From JAJRPT01 sp964465945 (GTDB lineage Bacteria; Bacteroidota; Ignavibacteria; Kapaibacteriales; UBA2268), in contig CAYXMM010000015.1 in assembly GCA_964465945.1 (NCBI GenBank), positions 9,168-73,167 on the forward strand: a stretch of 64,000 nt of DNA, read 5' to 3'. Below are positions 25,859 to 34,254 of this stretch, in pieces; position 1 is the first letter of the stretch; the number at the start of each line of letters is the position of its first letter. The translations under genes were made by a program, and so were the position numbers. The notes under the pieces were generated by a model, which saw only the letters and a list, made by a program, of their open reading frames with translations, was not told the origin of the DNA and ran no database searches.

Positions 25859-27229
25859 ATGAAATTATTTGTTTATTTAATTTTAATATCAACATTGAAT
25901 TTATTTTCTCAAAATTGGCAACGAATTCCAGAAATATCAACTGGAACTTATGTTCACTCTATATTTTATCCAAAATCTTCTCCAAACAATGTAATTGTTA
26001 TTGCAGATTCTATTCCTATTGACAAAGATTTAAAAAATATGTTTCCACCTTACTTTGCTCAATTAAGTGGTTATGGATATTTTGTGTCGAATGATGGTGG
26101 AAGTAGCTTTCCAACTCAAAAAATTGAGGGAACTAAAATATTTTTAGCACTTGGCGAATCCCCTAAAGAACCAAATACTTGGATTTGCTCAGCTATTGAT
26201 AAGAATATAAGCAAATTCGGAATTTCAACTGATAAAGGCACAACTTGGGATTTTGAAAAATCACAATGTAATACAAATGCTAAAATTATTAACTTAATAA
26301 ATATTAGCGATAATATTTACGGTGCAGGTGTAAGTACTGGTTTCGGTTTAATAAATGGAGGTAGTGATTTTATGAATTGCCAAGTAAATGATACATTAAA
26401 CGCTTCAGTTAGAGATATTCAAATGCTTAATAACAAATTATTTATTGCTTCCGATGATAATGCAAAACCTGGCGTATTTTATTCAACAGATTTAGGGATA
26501 ACTTGGAACAAAGATCAATCTGGTCTAAGTGGAGTGAGAGTGAATACTGTTTGCCCTTCTCCTGCTTATGAAATTCACAAAGTGGTTGTTTGTGGAGGAG
26601 ATAAATATTTAGTTGATCAATATGTTGGTGCAGGAATTTATTATAGTAGTGATAATGGTGCTAATTGGAAACTACAAGGGGCAGCAAACGCCAAAGTTTA
26701 TGATATAAAATACCATCCCAAAGATCCTCTTTTAATGGTTGCTGCCTGTGGAAAAGATGGCTTGTATGTTAGTCAAAATGGAGGAATAAATTGGGAACAA
26801 TTCAATAATGGACTACCAGATTTAGCTGATATAAGAAGAGTTTCGTTTCCAGACAAAGCAAAAGGAAGCAATGGATACGAAATGTACATTGGAATCTACG
26901 GCGAAGGTTTATGGAAAACTTCAAACTTAAATGTTACATTAACTTCAGTAGAAAATAACGATAATAATTATAATAATGATAATAATTTAAAAGTAGCTCC
27001 AAATCCAATTTCTGATAAAATTGACTTGTATTTTAATTCAAATATATCAGAAAGTGTAAGTGTTGAGATTATTAATTTACAAGGCGAAAATATATACAAT
27101 ATGACAAAAGTTGTATCAGCAGGTGAGAATTATATAAATATTTCAAATTTAAACATTAATACTGGAGTTTATTTTCTTAAAATTACCTCAAACTCTGGAA
27201 TTAGCACTGCTAAAATTATTAAGAATTAG
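25859..27229 (+). CDS. Secreted BNR/Asp-box repeat protein with T9SS sorting domain
   Basis: A 456-residue exported protein with a signal peptide (1-17). Asp-box motifs (S-x-D-x-G-x-x-W) recur: STDKGTTW, STDLGITW, SSDNGANW and the variants SNDGGSSF and SQNGGINW, typical of sialidase/sortilin-type beta-propellers. The catalytic Arg triad of sialidases cannot be identified, so enzymatic function is not claimed. After an Asn-rich linker (NNDNNYNNDNN, ~372-383) the C-terminal ~70 residues are a T9SS sorting domain (VAPNPISDKIDLYF, INTGVYFLKI). AGGAAG lies eight bases before the ATG. Confidence 0.87.
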   Translation: MKLFVYLILISTLNLFSQNWQRIPEISTGTYVHSIFYPKSSPNNVIVIADSIPIDKDLKNMFPPYFAQLSGYGYFVSNDGGSSFPTQKIEGTKIFLALGESPKEPNTWICSAIDKNISKFGISTDKGTTWDFEKSQCNTNAKIINLINISDNIYGAGVSTGFGLINGGSDFMNCQVNDTLNASVRDIQMLNNKLFIASDDNAKPGVFYSTDLGITWNKDQSGLSGVRVNTVCPSPAYEIHKVVVCGGDKYLVDQYVGAGIYYSSDNGANWKLQGAANAKVYDIKYHPKDPLLMVAACGKDGLYVSQNGGINWEQFNNGLPDLADIRRVSFPDKAKGSNGYEMYIGIYGEGLWKTSNLNVTLTSVENNDNNYNNDNNLKVAPNPISDKIDLYFNSNISESVSVEIINLQGENIYNMTKVVSAGENYINISNLNINTGVYFLKITSNSGISTAKIIKN

Positions 27230-27280
27230 AATACTCTAACCTCAAAAATAGGTTAGGAATTATTGTGGAGCTGTCTATTC

Positions 27281-27364
27281 GTCATTTTGAGCGACTTATA
27301 TTGAGTCTTATCGAAGTAACATTTATAAGAACAAGATAGTTATTTTGAGCGAAGCGAAAAATCC
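27281..27364. repeat. Pair of TTTTGAGCGA intergenic repeats
   Basis: GTCATTTTGAGCGA (27281-27294) and GTTATTTTGAGCGA (27339-27352) share 13 of 14 bases; the second continues AGCGAAAAATCC and the first is followed by GAGTCTTATCGAAGTAAC. Such TCATTTTGAGCG elements are common dispersed intergenic repeats in Bacteroidota genomes. No other copy is seen in this window. Confidence 0.55.
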
Positions 27365-27483
27365 AGTAAAATACTAATCATTTACTTGTAAATGATACAT
27401 ATTAATAATACTTCGTAGAAGTATAATATAAATTGCAAAACAAATTCAAATAAAATTATCAACTCGGATATTTTATAAGAAAA

Positions 27484-27517
27484 AAAAGCACACTATAAAG
27501 ATTAAAAGTGTGCTTTT
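27484..27517. terminator. Bidirectional intrinsic terminator
   Basis: AAAAGCACACT and AGTGTGCTTTT form an 11-bp perfect stem with a 12-base loop, positioned between convergent genes, with an A-run on the left and a T-run on the right. Confidence 0.9.
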
Positions 27518-27544
27518 ATCTAAAAAACTTAATTTTTTACTTTC

Positions 27545-27994
27545 CTATTTGCTCGCTATCGAAAGACTAATTATTGAACTTTTATTTTGAATGTAGCCGT
27601 CATTTATAATATTACCTTTGATATAAACTTTATTTTTAATAATGACTAATCCACCTTTGTTAATTAGATTGCCATATTCACTTAGGTCATTTTTTTGAAT
27701 AATAATATTTTCTAACTCCACTTTATTATCGTCTTCAATTATGATATTACCTTTGATTGTTGCTTGCTTGTTTGAGCTAATTTTTATATTTTTATTAATC
27801 AAAATATTACCTTCATTATAAAACTCATCTGTTAAAACAAGATTATCACCATTTAAAACTAAATTACTTCTTATTGCATCTGAAATAGTGATAAAGTCAG
27901 AATTAATTTTACCTACAGAATAATTTAGATTGCTATTCTTAACACTGCAAGAAATTAAAAATAATATAAAAGGAATGAGAATTAATTTTTTCAT
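27545..27994 (-). CDS. Small lipoprotein with beta-helix-like repeats
   Basis: A 149-residue protein with a lipoprotein signal (FILFLISCS, lipobox Cys at 16). The rest alternates short Ile/Val/Asn strands: NLVLNGDNLVLTDEF, GNILINKNIKISS, ATIKGNIIIEDDN, GGLVIIKNKVYIKGNIIND. This suggests a small right-handed beta-helix (bactofilin-like or polymer-forming in appearance), but no named family is clear. Its ATG lies one base after the stop of the UmuD-like gene, and its AGGAGC ribosome site is inside that gene's last codons, so the two are tightly coupled. Confidence 0.7.
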   Translation of the reverse strand: MKKLILIPFILFLISCSVKNSNLNYSVGKINSDFITISDAIRSNLVLNGDNLVLTDEFYNEGNILINKNIKISSNKQATIKGNIIIEDDNKVELENIIIQKNDLSEYGNLINKGGLVIIKNKVYIKGNIINDGYIQNKSSIISLSIASK

Positions 27995-27995
27995 T

Positions 27996-28454
27996 TTAAA
28001 AGCTCCTAATCACTGATTTTACAACACCCCAGATATTGAAATCATCATTTTCATTAATCTTAAAGTTCTGAAAACTTTCGTTCTCACTCTTTAATTCAAT
28101 TGAATTATTTACCCTACTATATCTTTTCACTAACATTTCATTATTGATTGAAGCTACTACTACATCGTTATTATTTGCTGAAATAGATTTATCAACAACA
28201 AGTAAGTCTCCAGAATTAATCCCAGCATTAACCATAGAATTACCATTTACGCGTATAAGAAACGTGTCATTTGGATTTTTTATTAGTAAGTCGTTTAAAT
28301 CTATCTTGTGCAATTCTTTTTTATTCTCCTCCTTTGTATAAACTGGCAACTTGGTTACATTTTTCTTTTCTGATTTATAAAGTTCTTCTTTAATGCTTGG
28401 AATATATCGTAAGTTTGATACATTTCTCATTAATTTCTGTACTGGTGAAGTCAT
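27996..28454 (-). CDS. UmuD-like S24 family protein without canonical cleavage dipeptide
   Basis: A 152-residue LexA/UmuD-fold protein. The catalytic serine is in GNSMVNAGI (Ser73) and the general-base lysine in MLVKRY (Lys110). The segment IDLNDLLIKNP (51-61) closely parallels the IDLNQLLIQHP of E. coli UmuD, and the end (FNIWGVVKSVIRSF) also matches. At the place where UmuD carries its Cys-Gly self-cleavage site, about 13 residues before IDLN, this protein reads PVYTKEE with no Cys-Gly or Ala-Gly anywhere upstream. It may be uncleaved or use another bond. It has no DNA-binding helix-turn-helix of LexA length. There is no umuC next to it; a lipoprotein gene follows directly. AGGATAAAAAT precedes the ATG. 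Confidence 0.82.
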   Translation of the reverse strand: MTSPVQKLMRNVSNLRYIPSIKEELYKSEKKNVTKLPVYTKEENKKELHKIDLNDLLIKNPNDTFLIRVNGNSMVNAGINSGDLLVVDKSISANNNDVVVASINNEMLVKRYSRVNNSIELKSENESFQNFKINENDDFNIWGVVKSVIRSF

Positions 28455-28476
28455 ATTTTTATCCTGTTTATTTATA

Positions 28477-28506
28477 ATAGTTTATATTGACATACTCAAT
28501 AACTAT
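28477..28506 (-). promoter_or_regulatory. Imperfect inverted repeat upstream of the UmuD-like gene
   Basis: ATAGTT-TAT-ATTGA and TCAAT-AACTAT are complementary arms (11 bp with a 3-base insertion in one) around CATAC, 23-52 bases before the start codon and overlapping the expected promoter. It is a candidate operator, possibly for an SOS-type or other repressor; the regulator is unknown. Confidence 0.4.
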
Positions 28507-28615
28507 GCCGATTTTGTGAAAAATTAACTTGAAAAAGCTTTTCAAAAATTGTATTGAATTGAGAATGTGGTTTATTTTAGTTAATTTTAATTTATAAATT
28601 TTACAAATTTGAAAA

Positions 28616-29533
28616 ATGAAGATACTAATAACAGGAGCGACAGGAAAAGTAGGTGAAGAAGTAACAAAAACGTTAGCAAGGGAGATGCCTGATGCTAAGT
28701 TAGTTCTTGTTTCTGGAAGCATTAAAGAAATTATTCCTAAAAGAAATCAAAAAATAATTCAAGCATTTTATGAAGATGTGAAATGGATTAAGAATCTTAT
28801 TTTTGATGAAAAGCCAGACGTAATAGTAAATTGCGCTGCTATGACAAACGTAGATTCTTGCGAAGATGACCACAATACAGCAATGAAGTTGAATGCTATT
28901 TTACCTGAAACACTTGCAAAGGCAGCAAAACAAGTAGATTCTCAATTAATTTCTATTTCAACTGATTACATATTTGATGGTAAAAATGGACCCTACGACG
29001 AAGAAGCAACACCTAATCCTATAAGCTATTATGGAAAATCAAAACTAGCAGGTGAAAACGCAATAAAAATTGAGTTAGATGAAAAATTTACTATCATTAG
29101 AACAAATGTTGTTTATGGTAAATCGTCTTATAACAAATCTGATTTTATTCAATGGTTAATTGCTAATTTGGAGCAAGGAAAATCACTGAAAATTATTGAC
29201 GGACAATGGTGTAATCCGACATTTACAGAAGATATAGCTTGGTCGATTCTGAAAATTATTGAAGGCAGAATTTATGGAGTATATAATATTTCTGGCGATG
29301 GTTATTATAATAGATATGAAATTGCTAATTTAGTATGCGATGTATTTGAATTTGATAAAAATCTTATTACCAAAGTTCCTGAAAACGATTTAGTTCAAAA
29401 GGCAAAGCGTCCATCAAAAGGTGGCTTGTTGAATCTAAAAGCACAAGCTGAATTAGGAATTAAATTTTTGGATATGAAAAGCGGATTAATTACTTTAAAA
29501 TTTAAAGATATTAAAAATTATGAAAGCGAATGA
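28616..29533 (+). CDS. dTDP-4-dehydrorhamnose reductase-like SDR
   Basis: A 305-residue extended short-chain dehydrogenase. Rossmann motif GATGKVGEE is at the N-terminus (residues 7-15), followed by VIVNCAAMTNVDSCEDD, ISTDYIFDGKNGPYDEEATPNP and the catalytic YxxxK in YYGKSK (~138). The C-terminal half (YNISGDGYYNRYEIANLV, AKRPSKGGLLNLKA, LG) fits RmlD-type reductases that make dTDP-L-rhamnose or a related deoxysugar; no rmlA/B/C is adjacent, so the substrate is uncertain. The next gene starts 14 bases inside this one. No ribosome binding site is visible, and CAAATTTG lies four bases before the ATG. Confidence 0.82.
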   Translation: MKILITGATGKVGEEVTKTLAREMPDAKLVLVSGSIKEIIPKRNQKIIQAFYEDVKWIKNLIFDEKPDVIVNCAAMTNVDSCEDDHNTAMKLNAILPETLAKAAKQVDSQLISISTDYIFDGKNGPYDEEATPNPISYYGKSKLAGENAIKIELDEKFTIIRTNVVYGKSSYNKSDFIQWLIANLEQGKSLKIIDGQWCNPTFTEDIAWSILKIIEGRIYGVYNISGDGYYNRYEIANLVCDVFEFDKNLITKVPENDLVQKAKRPSKGGLLNLKAQAELGIKFLDMKSGLITLKFKDIKNYESE

Positions 29534-30497
29534 AAAAGTTGATATAAAATCCATCGTCGATGGTTTTCAAAATAAACGAATTGTTGTATTGGGCGATTTA
29601 ATGCTCGATAGATATTTCTGGGGAAAGGTTACAAGAGTTAGCCCAGAAGCACCTGTACCTGTAGTAGATATACAGCGGGAGACCTATCACATGGGTGGAG
29701 CAGCGAATGTTGCATCAAATCTAAAATCTTTAGGTGTTGATGCATATTTATGCGGGCTTGTTGGGAACGATTATTATGGAGAAAAATTCACAGAACTTGC
29801 AACTTCTAGTGGAATAAATATTGAAGGTCTATTTATGGACGATGAACGTCCAACGACAGTTAAGACAAGAGTTTTCGGTAATAATCAGCAAATAGTCCGA
29901 CTTGATACGGAGTCTGTTAAAATTGTCTCGTCCAAAGCCGAAAGACATATTCTTGATACTATGTATAGTATTAAAGATATTGACGCTATTATATTTTCGG
30001 ATTATAACAAAGGTTGTCTTTCTGAAATTGTAATTAGAGAAATAATTACTCAAGCACGAAATAGAAATATTCCTTTATTCGTTGACCCAAAATATACTAA
30101 TTTCTTTAAGTATAATAGTGTTACAATGATTAAACCAAATAAAAAAGAAACCGAAGAAGCATTAAATTTAAAATTAAATGATGTAGAAAGCATTAATAAA
30201 GCAGGTAAACTTTTATTAGAAAAAATGAAAGTTGAAAATGTGTTATTGACTCTCGGTGCAGAGGGAATGGTGCTTTTTGAAAGCAATCAAAATATTAGCA
30301 TAATTCCAACTAAAGCAAGAAGTGTAGCAGATGTCTCAGGTGCAGGTGATACTGCAATAGCATCATTTGCTTCAGCTTACACCGCATCAAGAAATGTGAA
30401 GGTATCCGCTCAAATTGCAAATGTTTCATCAGGAATTGTATGCGAGAAACCTGGCATTGTATCAATTCAGAAAGAAGAACTGTTAATGAGTTTCTAA
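29520..30497 (+). CDS. rfaE1: D-glycero-beta-D-manno-heptose-7-phosphate kinase
   Basis: A 325-residue PfkB/ribokinase-family kinase corresponding to the first domain of HldE. Seen: RIVVLGDLMLDRYFWGKVTRVSPEAPVPVV, HMGGAANVASNLKSLG, DYNKGCL, and the C-terminal anion-hole signature DVSGAGDTAIASF with the catalytic Asp. It phosphorylates heptose-7-phosphate at C1 in the ADP-heptose pathway for LPS inner core. The start overlaps the SDR gene by 14 bases and the adenylyltransferase follows with zero spacing, so both halves of the pathway step are co-translated. Confidence 0.9.
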   Translation: MKANEKVDIKSIVDGFQNKRIVVLGDLMLDRYFWGKVTRVSPEAPVPVVDIQRETYHMGGAANVASNLKSLGVDAYLCGLVGNDYYGEKFTELATSSGINIEGLFMDDERPTTVKTRVFGNNQQIVRLDTESVKIVSSKAERHILDTMYSIKDIDAIIFSDYNKGCLSEIVIREIITQARNRNIPLFVDPKYTNFFKYNSVTMIKPNKKETEEALNLKLNDVESINKAGKLLLEKMKVENVLLTLGAEGMVLFESNQNISIIPTKARSVADVSGAGDTAIASFASAYTASRNVKVSAQIANVSSGIVCEKPGIVSIQKEELLMSF

Positions 30498-30962
30498 ATG
30501 ATTATTGAAGATTGGGATAAATTAACAAACGAACTTAATGAACTAAAATCTCAAGGTAAGCGAATTATTTTTACAAATGGTTGCTTTGATATTTTACATT
30601 TGGGGCATGTTTCTTATTTAAAACAAGCAAAAGAATTAGGTGATATTTTAGTATTAGCATTAAACACTGACGATTCTGTTAAAAAACTCAAAGGCGATTC
30701 TCGACCAATAAACAATCAACAAGATAGGGCATTGGTAATAAATGAATTAAAAAGTATTGATTATGTTACTTTTTTCTCCGAAGACACCCCATACAATATT
30801 ATTAAAACACTAAAACCGAATATCATTGCAAAAGGTGGAGATTATTCACCTGAACAAGTTGTTGGTAAAGATATTGTAGAAAGTTATGGTGGCAAAGTAG
30901 AAATAATCCCTTTCGTTGAAGGTAAATCAACAACTAACACTATTAATAAAATGAGAGAGTAA
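30498..30962 (+). CDS. rfaE2: D-glycero-beta-D-manno-heptose 1-phosphate adenylyltransferase
   Basis: A 154-residue nucleotidyltransferase corresponding to the second domain of HldE, encoded as a separate gene. Seen: IIFTNGCFDILHLGHVSYL with the HxGH motif, LALNTDDSVKKLKGDSRPIN, FFSEDTP, IIAKGGDYSPEQVVGKDIV and the KSTTNTI end. It transfers AMP from ATP to heptose-1-phosphate to give ADP-heptose. It starts immediately after the kinase stop codon and is followed directly by the glycosidase-like gene. Confidence 0.92.
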   Translation: MIIEDWDKLTNELNELKSQGKRIIFTNGCFDILHLGHVSYLKQAKELGDILVLALNTDDSVKKLKGDSRPINNQQDRALVINELKSIDYVTFFSEDTPYNIIKTLKPNIIAKGGDYSPEQVVGKDIVESYGGKVEIIPFVEGKSTTNTINKMRE

Positions 30963-33170
30963 ATGCAAAACACATTTTTATACTTAATATTAATATTTTC
31001 ATGCTTTACTGCTAATTGTGAAACTCAAGAAGTATGGATAAATATTAAAAACAACTATTCAACAAGGTTTCCTGTAGAAAGAAATAGTGATGGAGCATTT
31101 ATTGAGTTTTTACTTGATTGGATTAATGGACCAACTGGTTTTTGGTCACAAGAGCTTATAGATAGAGGTTTTGATGATGCAACTTGTGAAGATAAATTAT
31201 GCCATTGGAACTATGTGAATTATATAGAAGCACTTAAAAATATTAAACTTGAAACTGAAAATATCTATAATGAAAATGGAGTATATGCTGTTGAACTATC
31301 GCCAATAGGAGAGATGGTAGGTATAGAACAGGAATTTTATTATGATGATACAACTAAACTAAACATTTATGTCTATGCAAAATCAAAAGTAAAAGATGAC
31401 TTTTTACAAATAGATATTCTCGACCTAAATGATAAAATATTGGAAACTTATAGTGTTATATTATCTGATTCTTATTTAAAATACACATTTATAAGTTCTG
31501 AATTTCAAGGAAAAAATAAGTTAAAAATTAGATTTTCAGCTAACGGGAATAATAGTGTTTTTATTGATGAAGCATCTGTAATGCCCAATAATAATGTAAA
31601 CGGAATACGAAAAGAAATTTTTGATATATTTAAAATGTGGAGCCCTGGTATTCTTAGGTATCCTGGCGGTTGGCATGCTGATTTGAAGATTAATAAGTTA
31701 GAGTATGCTATTGGTGATATTGATAAACGAGAATCACCATTAAAAGATGGGCGTTATTCTCAAAGAATGGATTTTGGATATAATGAATATTTTAAGTTTA
31801 TAAATGCTTTAAATATTAGTCCGCATATAGTAGTAAATTTTGGAAATGGAACTCCAGAAGAAGCTGCTAACTTAGTAGAATACTTGAATGGAGATACGAC
31901 AACTTTTTATGGTTCTTTACGTGCTAAACATGGCTATCAAAAACCTTATAATGTGGAATGGTGGGAAGTAGGGAATGAACAATGGAGTGATGTTTACGAT
32001 TACTCAAATAGAATGATTGAGTTTTCAAAAAGTATGAAAAATAAAGATAATGATATAAAAATAATCGTAGATGGAGATATTTGGCAAGGAGAAAAACATT
32101 ATTTAACAATGGATAGTATCGCAGGAGAACATTTTGATTTATATGGTTACCATCCAATAATGGGGTTAGACACTAATGTAATAAATTCTGGAAATGATAC
32201 AACTAAAATGGGATATTTAGGATTACCTTATATATTTGAACAATATTCTAAGAACTTGAATAATATTATTAAAGAAAAAGGTAATAAACACAACATTGGT
32301 GTTACAGAGTGGTCTCATTTCTTATTAAATCTATCGCCACAATACAATGATTTAACAAGATTCACATCTCAATTTCAATATGGTTTATACAATGCTTTGA
32401 TGATTAATTTTCATTTAAGAAATTCTCATTATCTTAAAATGAATGAAAAAACAGCACATATTGGCTCAGTTCAACGTGAATTTTTAGAAAATAACAAACG
32501 TTTAATTTACATAAAACCACCTGTGATTGTTTCAAAAATGATAAAAGATCACATTGGTAAAGAAGTAGTAGATTTCGACCTATTTAGTTTAACATATAAC
32601 GCATTTGGTTATGAAAAAATGATTTGGACTTATGATGTACCTTTTGTTGATGTTAGTGTAACAGCAAATGATGACACTACTTTTGTATATGTAATTAATA
32701 GAAATATACATGACTCTGTAAAAGTTAACTTTAATAGTAATTTGAACTTCTCTGATAATAAAGGTATAGTTTATACATATTATCAAAGTAGCTTGCAAGC
32801 GGAATTAACTTATGATAATCTGAACGCACTTGACCCAGTAGAAAGTGAAATTACTATATCTGATAATTTTACATTTCCACCTCATTCATTTTGTATTTTA
32901 GCACTACCGACTAAAAACGCTTTGGCTGTTAGAAGTAAAGAAAATATTATTTCAGAAGTAATTGAAAATAATGTATTTAAAACTGGAATATTAGAAAATA
33001 TTGAGAAAATAAACATCTATAACTTATCTGGGGATTTGATTAAAAATTATATTACTTTGAGTGTTTCACCTCATTCTTTTGATATTAGTTACTTAGAAAA
33101 TGGCGTATATTTTTATATGATTGAAACAAAAAATAAAAAATACGTTGGTAAATTTTTAAAGACAAATTAG
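30963..33170 (+). CDS. Secreted GH51-like alpha-L-arabinofuranosidase with T9SS domain
   Basis: A 735-residue exported protein: signal peptide (1-18), N-terminal region with WSQELIDRGFDD, a carbohydrate-binding-like beta domain (~85-215), and a TIM-barrel with GILRYPGGWHADL and HIVVNFGNGTPEEAA. The acid/base glutamate is in WWEVGNEQW (Glu339) and the probable nucleophile in GVTEWSHF (Glu449), as in clan GH-A arabinofuranosidases. A beta-sandwich follows and the last ~70 residues resemble a T9SS sorting domain (INIYNLSGDLIK, ISYLENGVYFYMI). The exact GH family and substrate are inferred. The ATG directly follows the adenylyltransferase stop, so a secreted glycosidase is translated with LPS-precursor enzymes. 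Confidence 0.8.
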   Translation: MQNTFLYLILIFSCFTANCETQEVWINIKNNYSTRFPVERNSDGAFIEFLLDWINGPTGFWSQELIDRGFDDATCEDKLCHWNYVNYIEALKNIKLETENIYNENGVYAVELSPIGEMVGIEQEFYYDDTTKLNIYVYAKSKVKDDFLQIDILDLNDKILETYSVILSDSYLKYTFISSEFQGKNKLKIRFSANGNNSVFIDEASVMPNNNVNGIRKEIFDIFKMWSPGILRYPGGWHADLKINKLEYAIGDIDKRESPLKDGRYSQRMDFGYNEYFKFINALNISPHIVVNFGNGTPEEAANLVEYLNGDTTTFYGSLRAKHGYQKPYNVEWWEVGNEQWSDVYDYSNRMIEFSKSMKNKDNDIKIIVDGDIWQGEKHYLTMDSIAGEHFDLYGYHPIMGLDTNVINSGNDTTKMGYLGLPYIFEQYSKNLNNIIKEKGNKHNIGVTEWSHFLLNLSPQYNDLTRFTSQFQYGLYNALMINFHLRNSHYLKMNEKTAHIGSVQREFLENNKRLIYIKPPVIVSKMIKDHIGKEVVDFDLFSLTYNAFGYEKMIWTYDVPFVDVSVTANDDTTFVYVINRNIHDSVKVNFNSNLNFSDNKGIVYTYYQSSLQAELTYDNLNALDPVESEITISDNFTFPPHSFCILALPTKNALAVRSKENIISEVIENNVFKTGILENIEKINIYNLSGDLIKNYITLSVSPHSFDISYLENGVYFYMIETKNKKYVGKFLKTN

Positions 33171-33269
33171 CTTCTTGAAATTGTTAATAAATATTCATAG
33201 TATTGTAATGGATAATAGACTATTTTTCCGTATATTGCATATTATTTTTAAATTAATTGTAATAAAAAA

Positions 33270-33956
33270 ATGAATATTGGAGTTGTTCTTTCTGGGTGTG
33301 GAGTTTATGATGGCTCAGAAATACAAGAAGCAGTATCAACATTCTTAGCAATAGAGCAAAATGGTGGTGATTATGTATGTTTTGCTCCTAATATACCACA
33401 ACATCACGTCATCAATCACAAGACTGGCGAAGAAACTAAAGATAAAAGAAATGTTCTGGAAGAATCTGCAAGAATTGCAAGAGGTAATATTAGCGATATT
33501 AATTCTGCAAAAGTTTCTTTACTTGATGGACTTGTAATACCTGGTGGATTCGGTGCAGCAAAGAATTTAACTAAATGGGCTTTTGAAGGACCTAAAGGTG
33601 ATATTATCCCAGAATTAAGGAAACTTATCATTGATATGGTTGCCGATGGGAAGCCAGTTGTTGGTTTATGTATGGGGCCCACAGTGATAGCAAAAGCATT
33701 TGAAGGCACTGGCTTAACTTTGAAATTAACTGTCGGAACTACCGAAGAACCATCTCCTTACAATATTGCAGAAGTTAACGAAGGTATGGAAGAAGCTGGC
33801 GCTTTAGCAGTTAATTGTAGTATAAAAGAAATTTGTGTTGATAAAGATAATTATGTAATAACTGCTCCTTGTTATATGATGGATGCAAGTATTTTAGAAG
33901 TTTATAATAACACTAAAATGGCTATTGATAAAATGTTTGAGTTTTTGAATAATTAA
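33270..33956 (+). CDS. elbB: ElbB-type DJ-1/PfpI superfamily glyoxalase
   Basis: A 228-residue protein matching ElbB: GVVLSGCGVYDGSEIQEAV at the N-terminus, FAPNIPQHHVINH, GNISDINSAKVSLLDGLVIPGGFGAAKNLT, and the nucleophile elbow VVGLCMGPTVIAKAF. ElbB proteins are associated with glyoxalase activity and were linked historically to isoprenoid synthesis. Length and motifs are complete. The gene begins a rightward series with the DciA-like gene and gyrB. There is no ribosome binding site in the A-rich stretch before the ATG. Confidence 0.92.
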   Translation: MNIGVVLSGCGVYDGSEIQEAVSTFLAIEQNGGDYVCFAPNIPQHHVINHKTGEETKDKRNVLEESARIARGNISDINSAKVSLLDGLVIPGGFGAAKNLTKWAFEGPKGDIIPELRKLIIDMVADGKPVVGLCMGPTVIAKAFEGTGLTLKLTVGTTEEPSPYNIAEVNEGMEEAGALAVNCSIKEICVDKDNYVITAPCYMMDASILEVYNNTKMAIDKMFEFLNN

Positions 33957-33958
33957 TA

Positions 33959-34249
33959 ATGGTAATCGGCGACACAAACTATATTAAAAATGTAATTGAT
34001 GATATAGTTAAAGATTTTGGCTATTCTGAACTCGTGTATTGTGAGAAAATTAAAAATAATTTAAGCAAAATATTTGCCGAAAATTTGAACAACGAAATTG
34101 AAATTTTATCTCTAAAATCAGGAAATCTACTTTTGAAATGCGAATCTTCTTCTTGGCGATATGAAATTAATATTAGAAGAGAGGATTTCGTAAATAAAAT
34201 AAATAGTTTCTTTGATAAACAAATTGTTAAATCTATTGAAATGGTATAA
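33959..34249 (+). CDS. DUF721/DciA-like protein
   Basis: A 96-residue protein with the DUF721 pattern: an N-terminal helix (IKNVIDDIVKDFGYSEL), a middle segment in place of the usual W-x-x-I-V-G (IKNNLSKIFAENLNN), then GNLLLKCESSSWRYEINIRREDFVNKIN. DUF721 is the DciA family, the bacterial operator that helps load replicative helicase DnaB. The family is often next to gyrB in Bacteroidota, as here: gyrB starts five bases after the stop. It begins two bases after elbB. Confidence 0.75.
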   Translation: MVIGDTNYIKNVIDDIVKDFGYSELVYCEKIKNNLSKIFAENLNNEIEILSLKSGNLLLKCESSSWRYEINIRREDFVNKINSFFDKQIVKSIEMV

Positions 34250-34254
34250 ATTAA

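Larger units (their letters stand above)
27230..27544. other. 315-base convergent spacer with a repeat pair and terminators
   Basis: There is no credible ORF. The spacer contains a small hairpin just after the upstream stop (CTAACCT 27236-27242 with AGGTTAG 27250-27256), a pair of TTTTGAGCGA-type repeats described separately, and a strong bidirectional terminator at 27484-27517. Confidence 0.7.

Noticed and set aside
27230..27544. A tRNA or small-RNA gene in the 27.2-27.5 kb spacer
   Set aside because: No cloverleaf or conserved tRNA bases were seen; the structures present are a terminator and dispersed repeats.
33416..33709. 97-codon minus-strand ORF in elbB
   Set aside because: Antisense shadow; the plus frame holds the nucleophile elbow and the full ElbB pattern.
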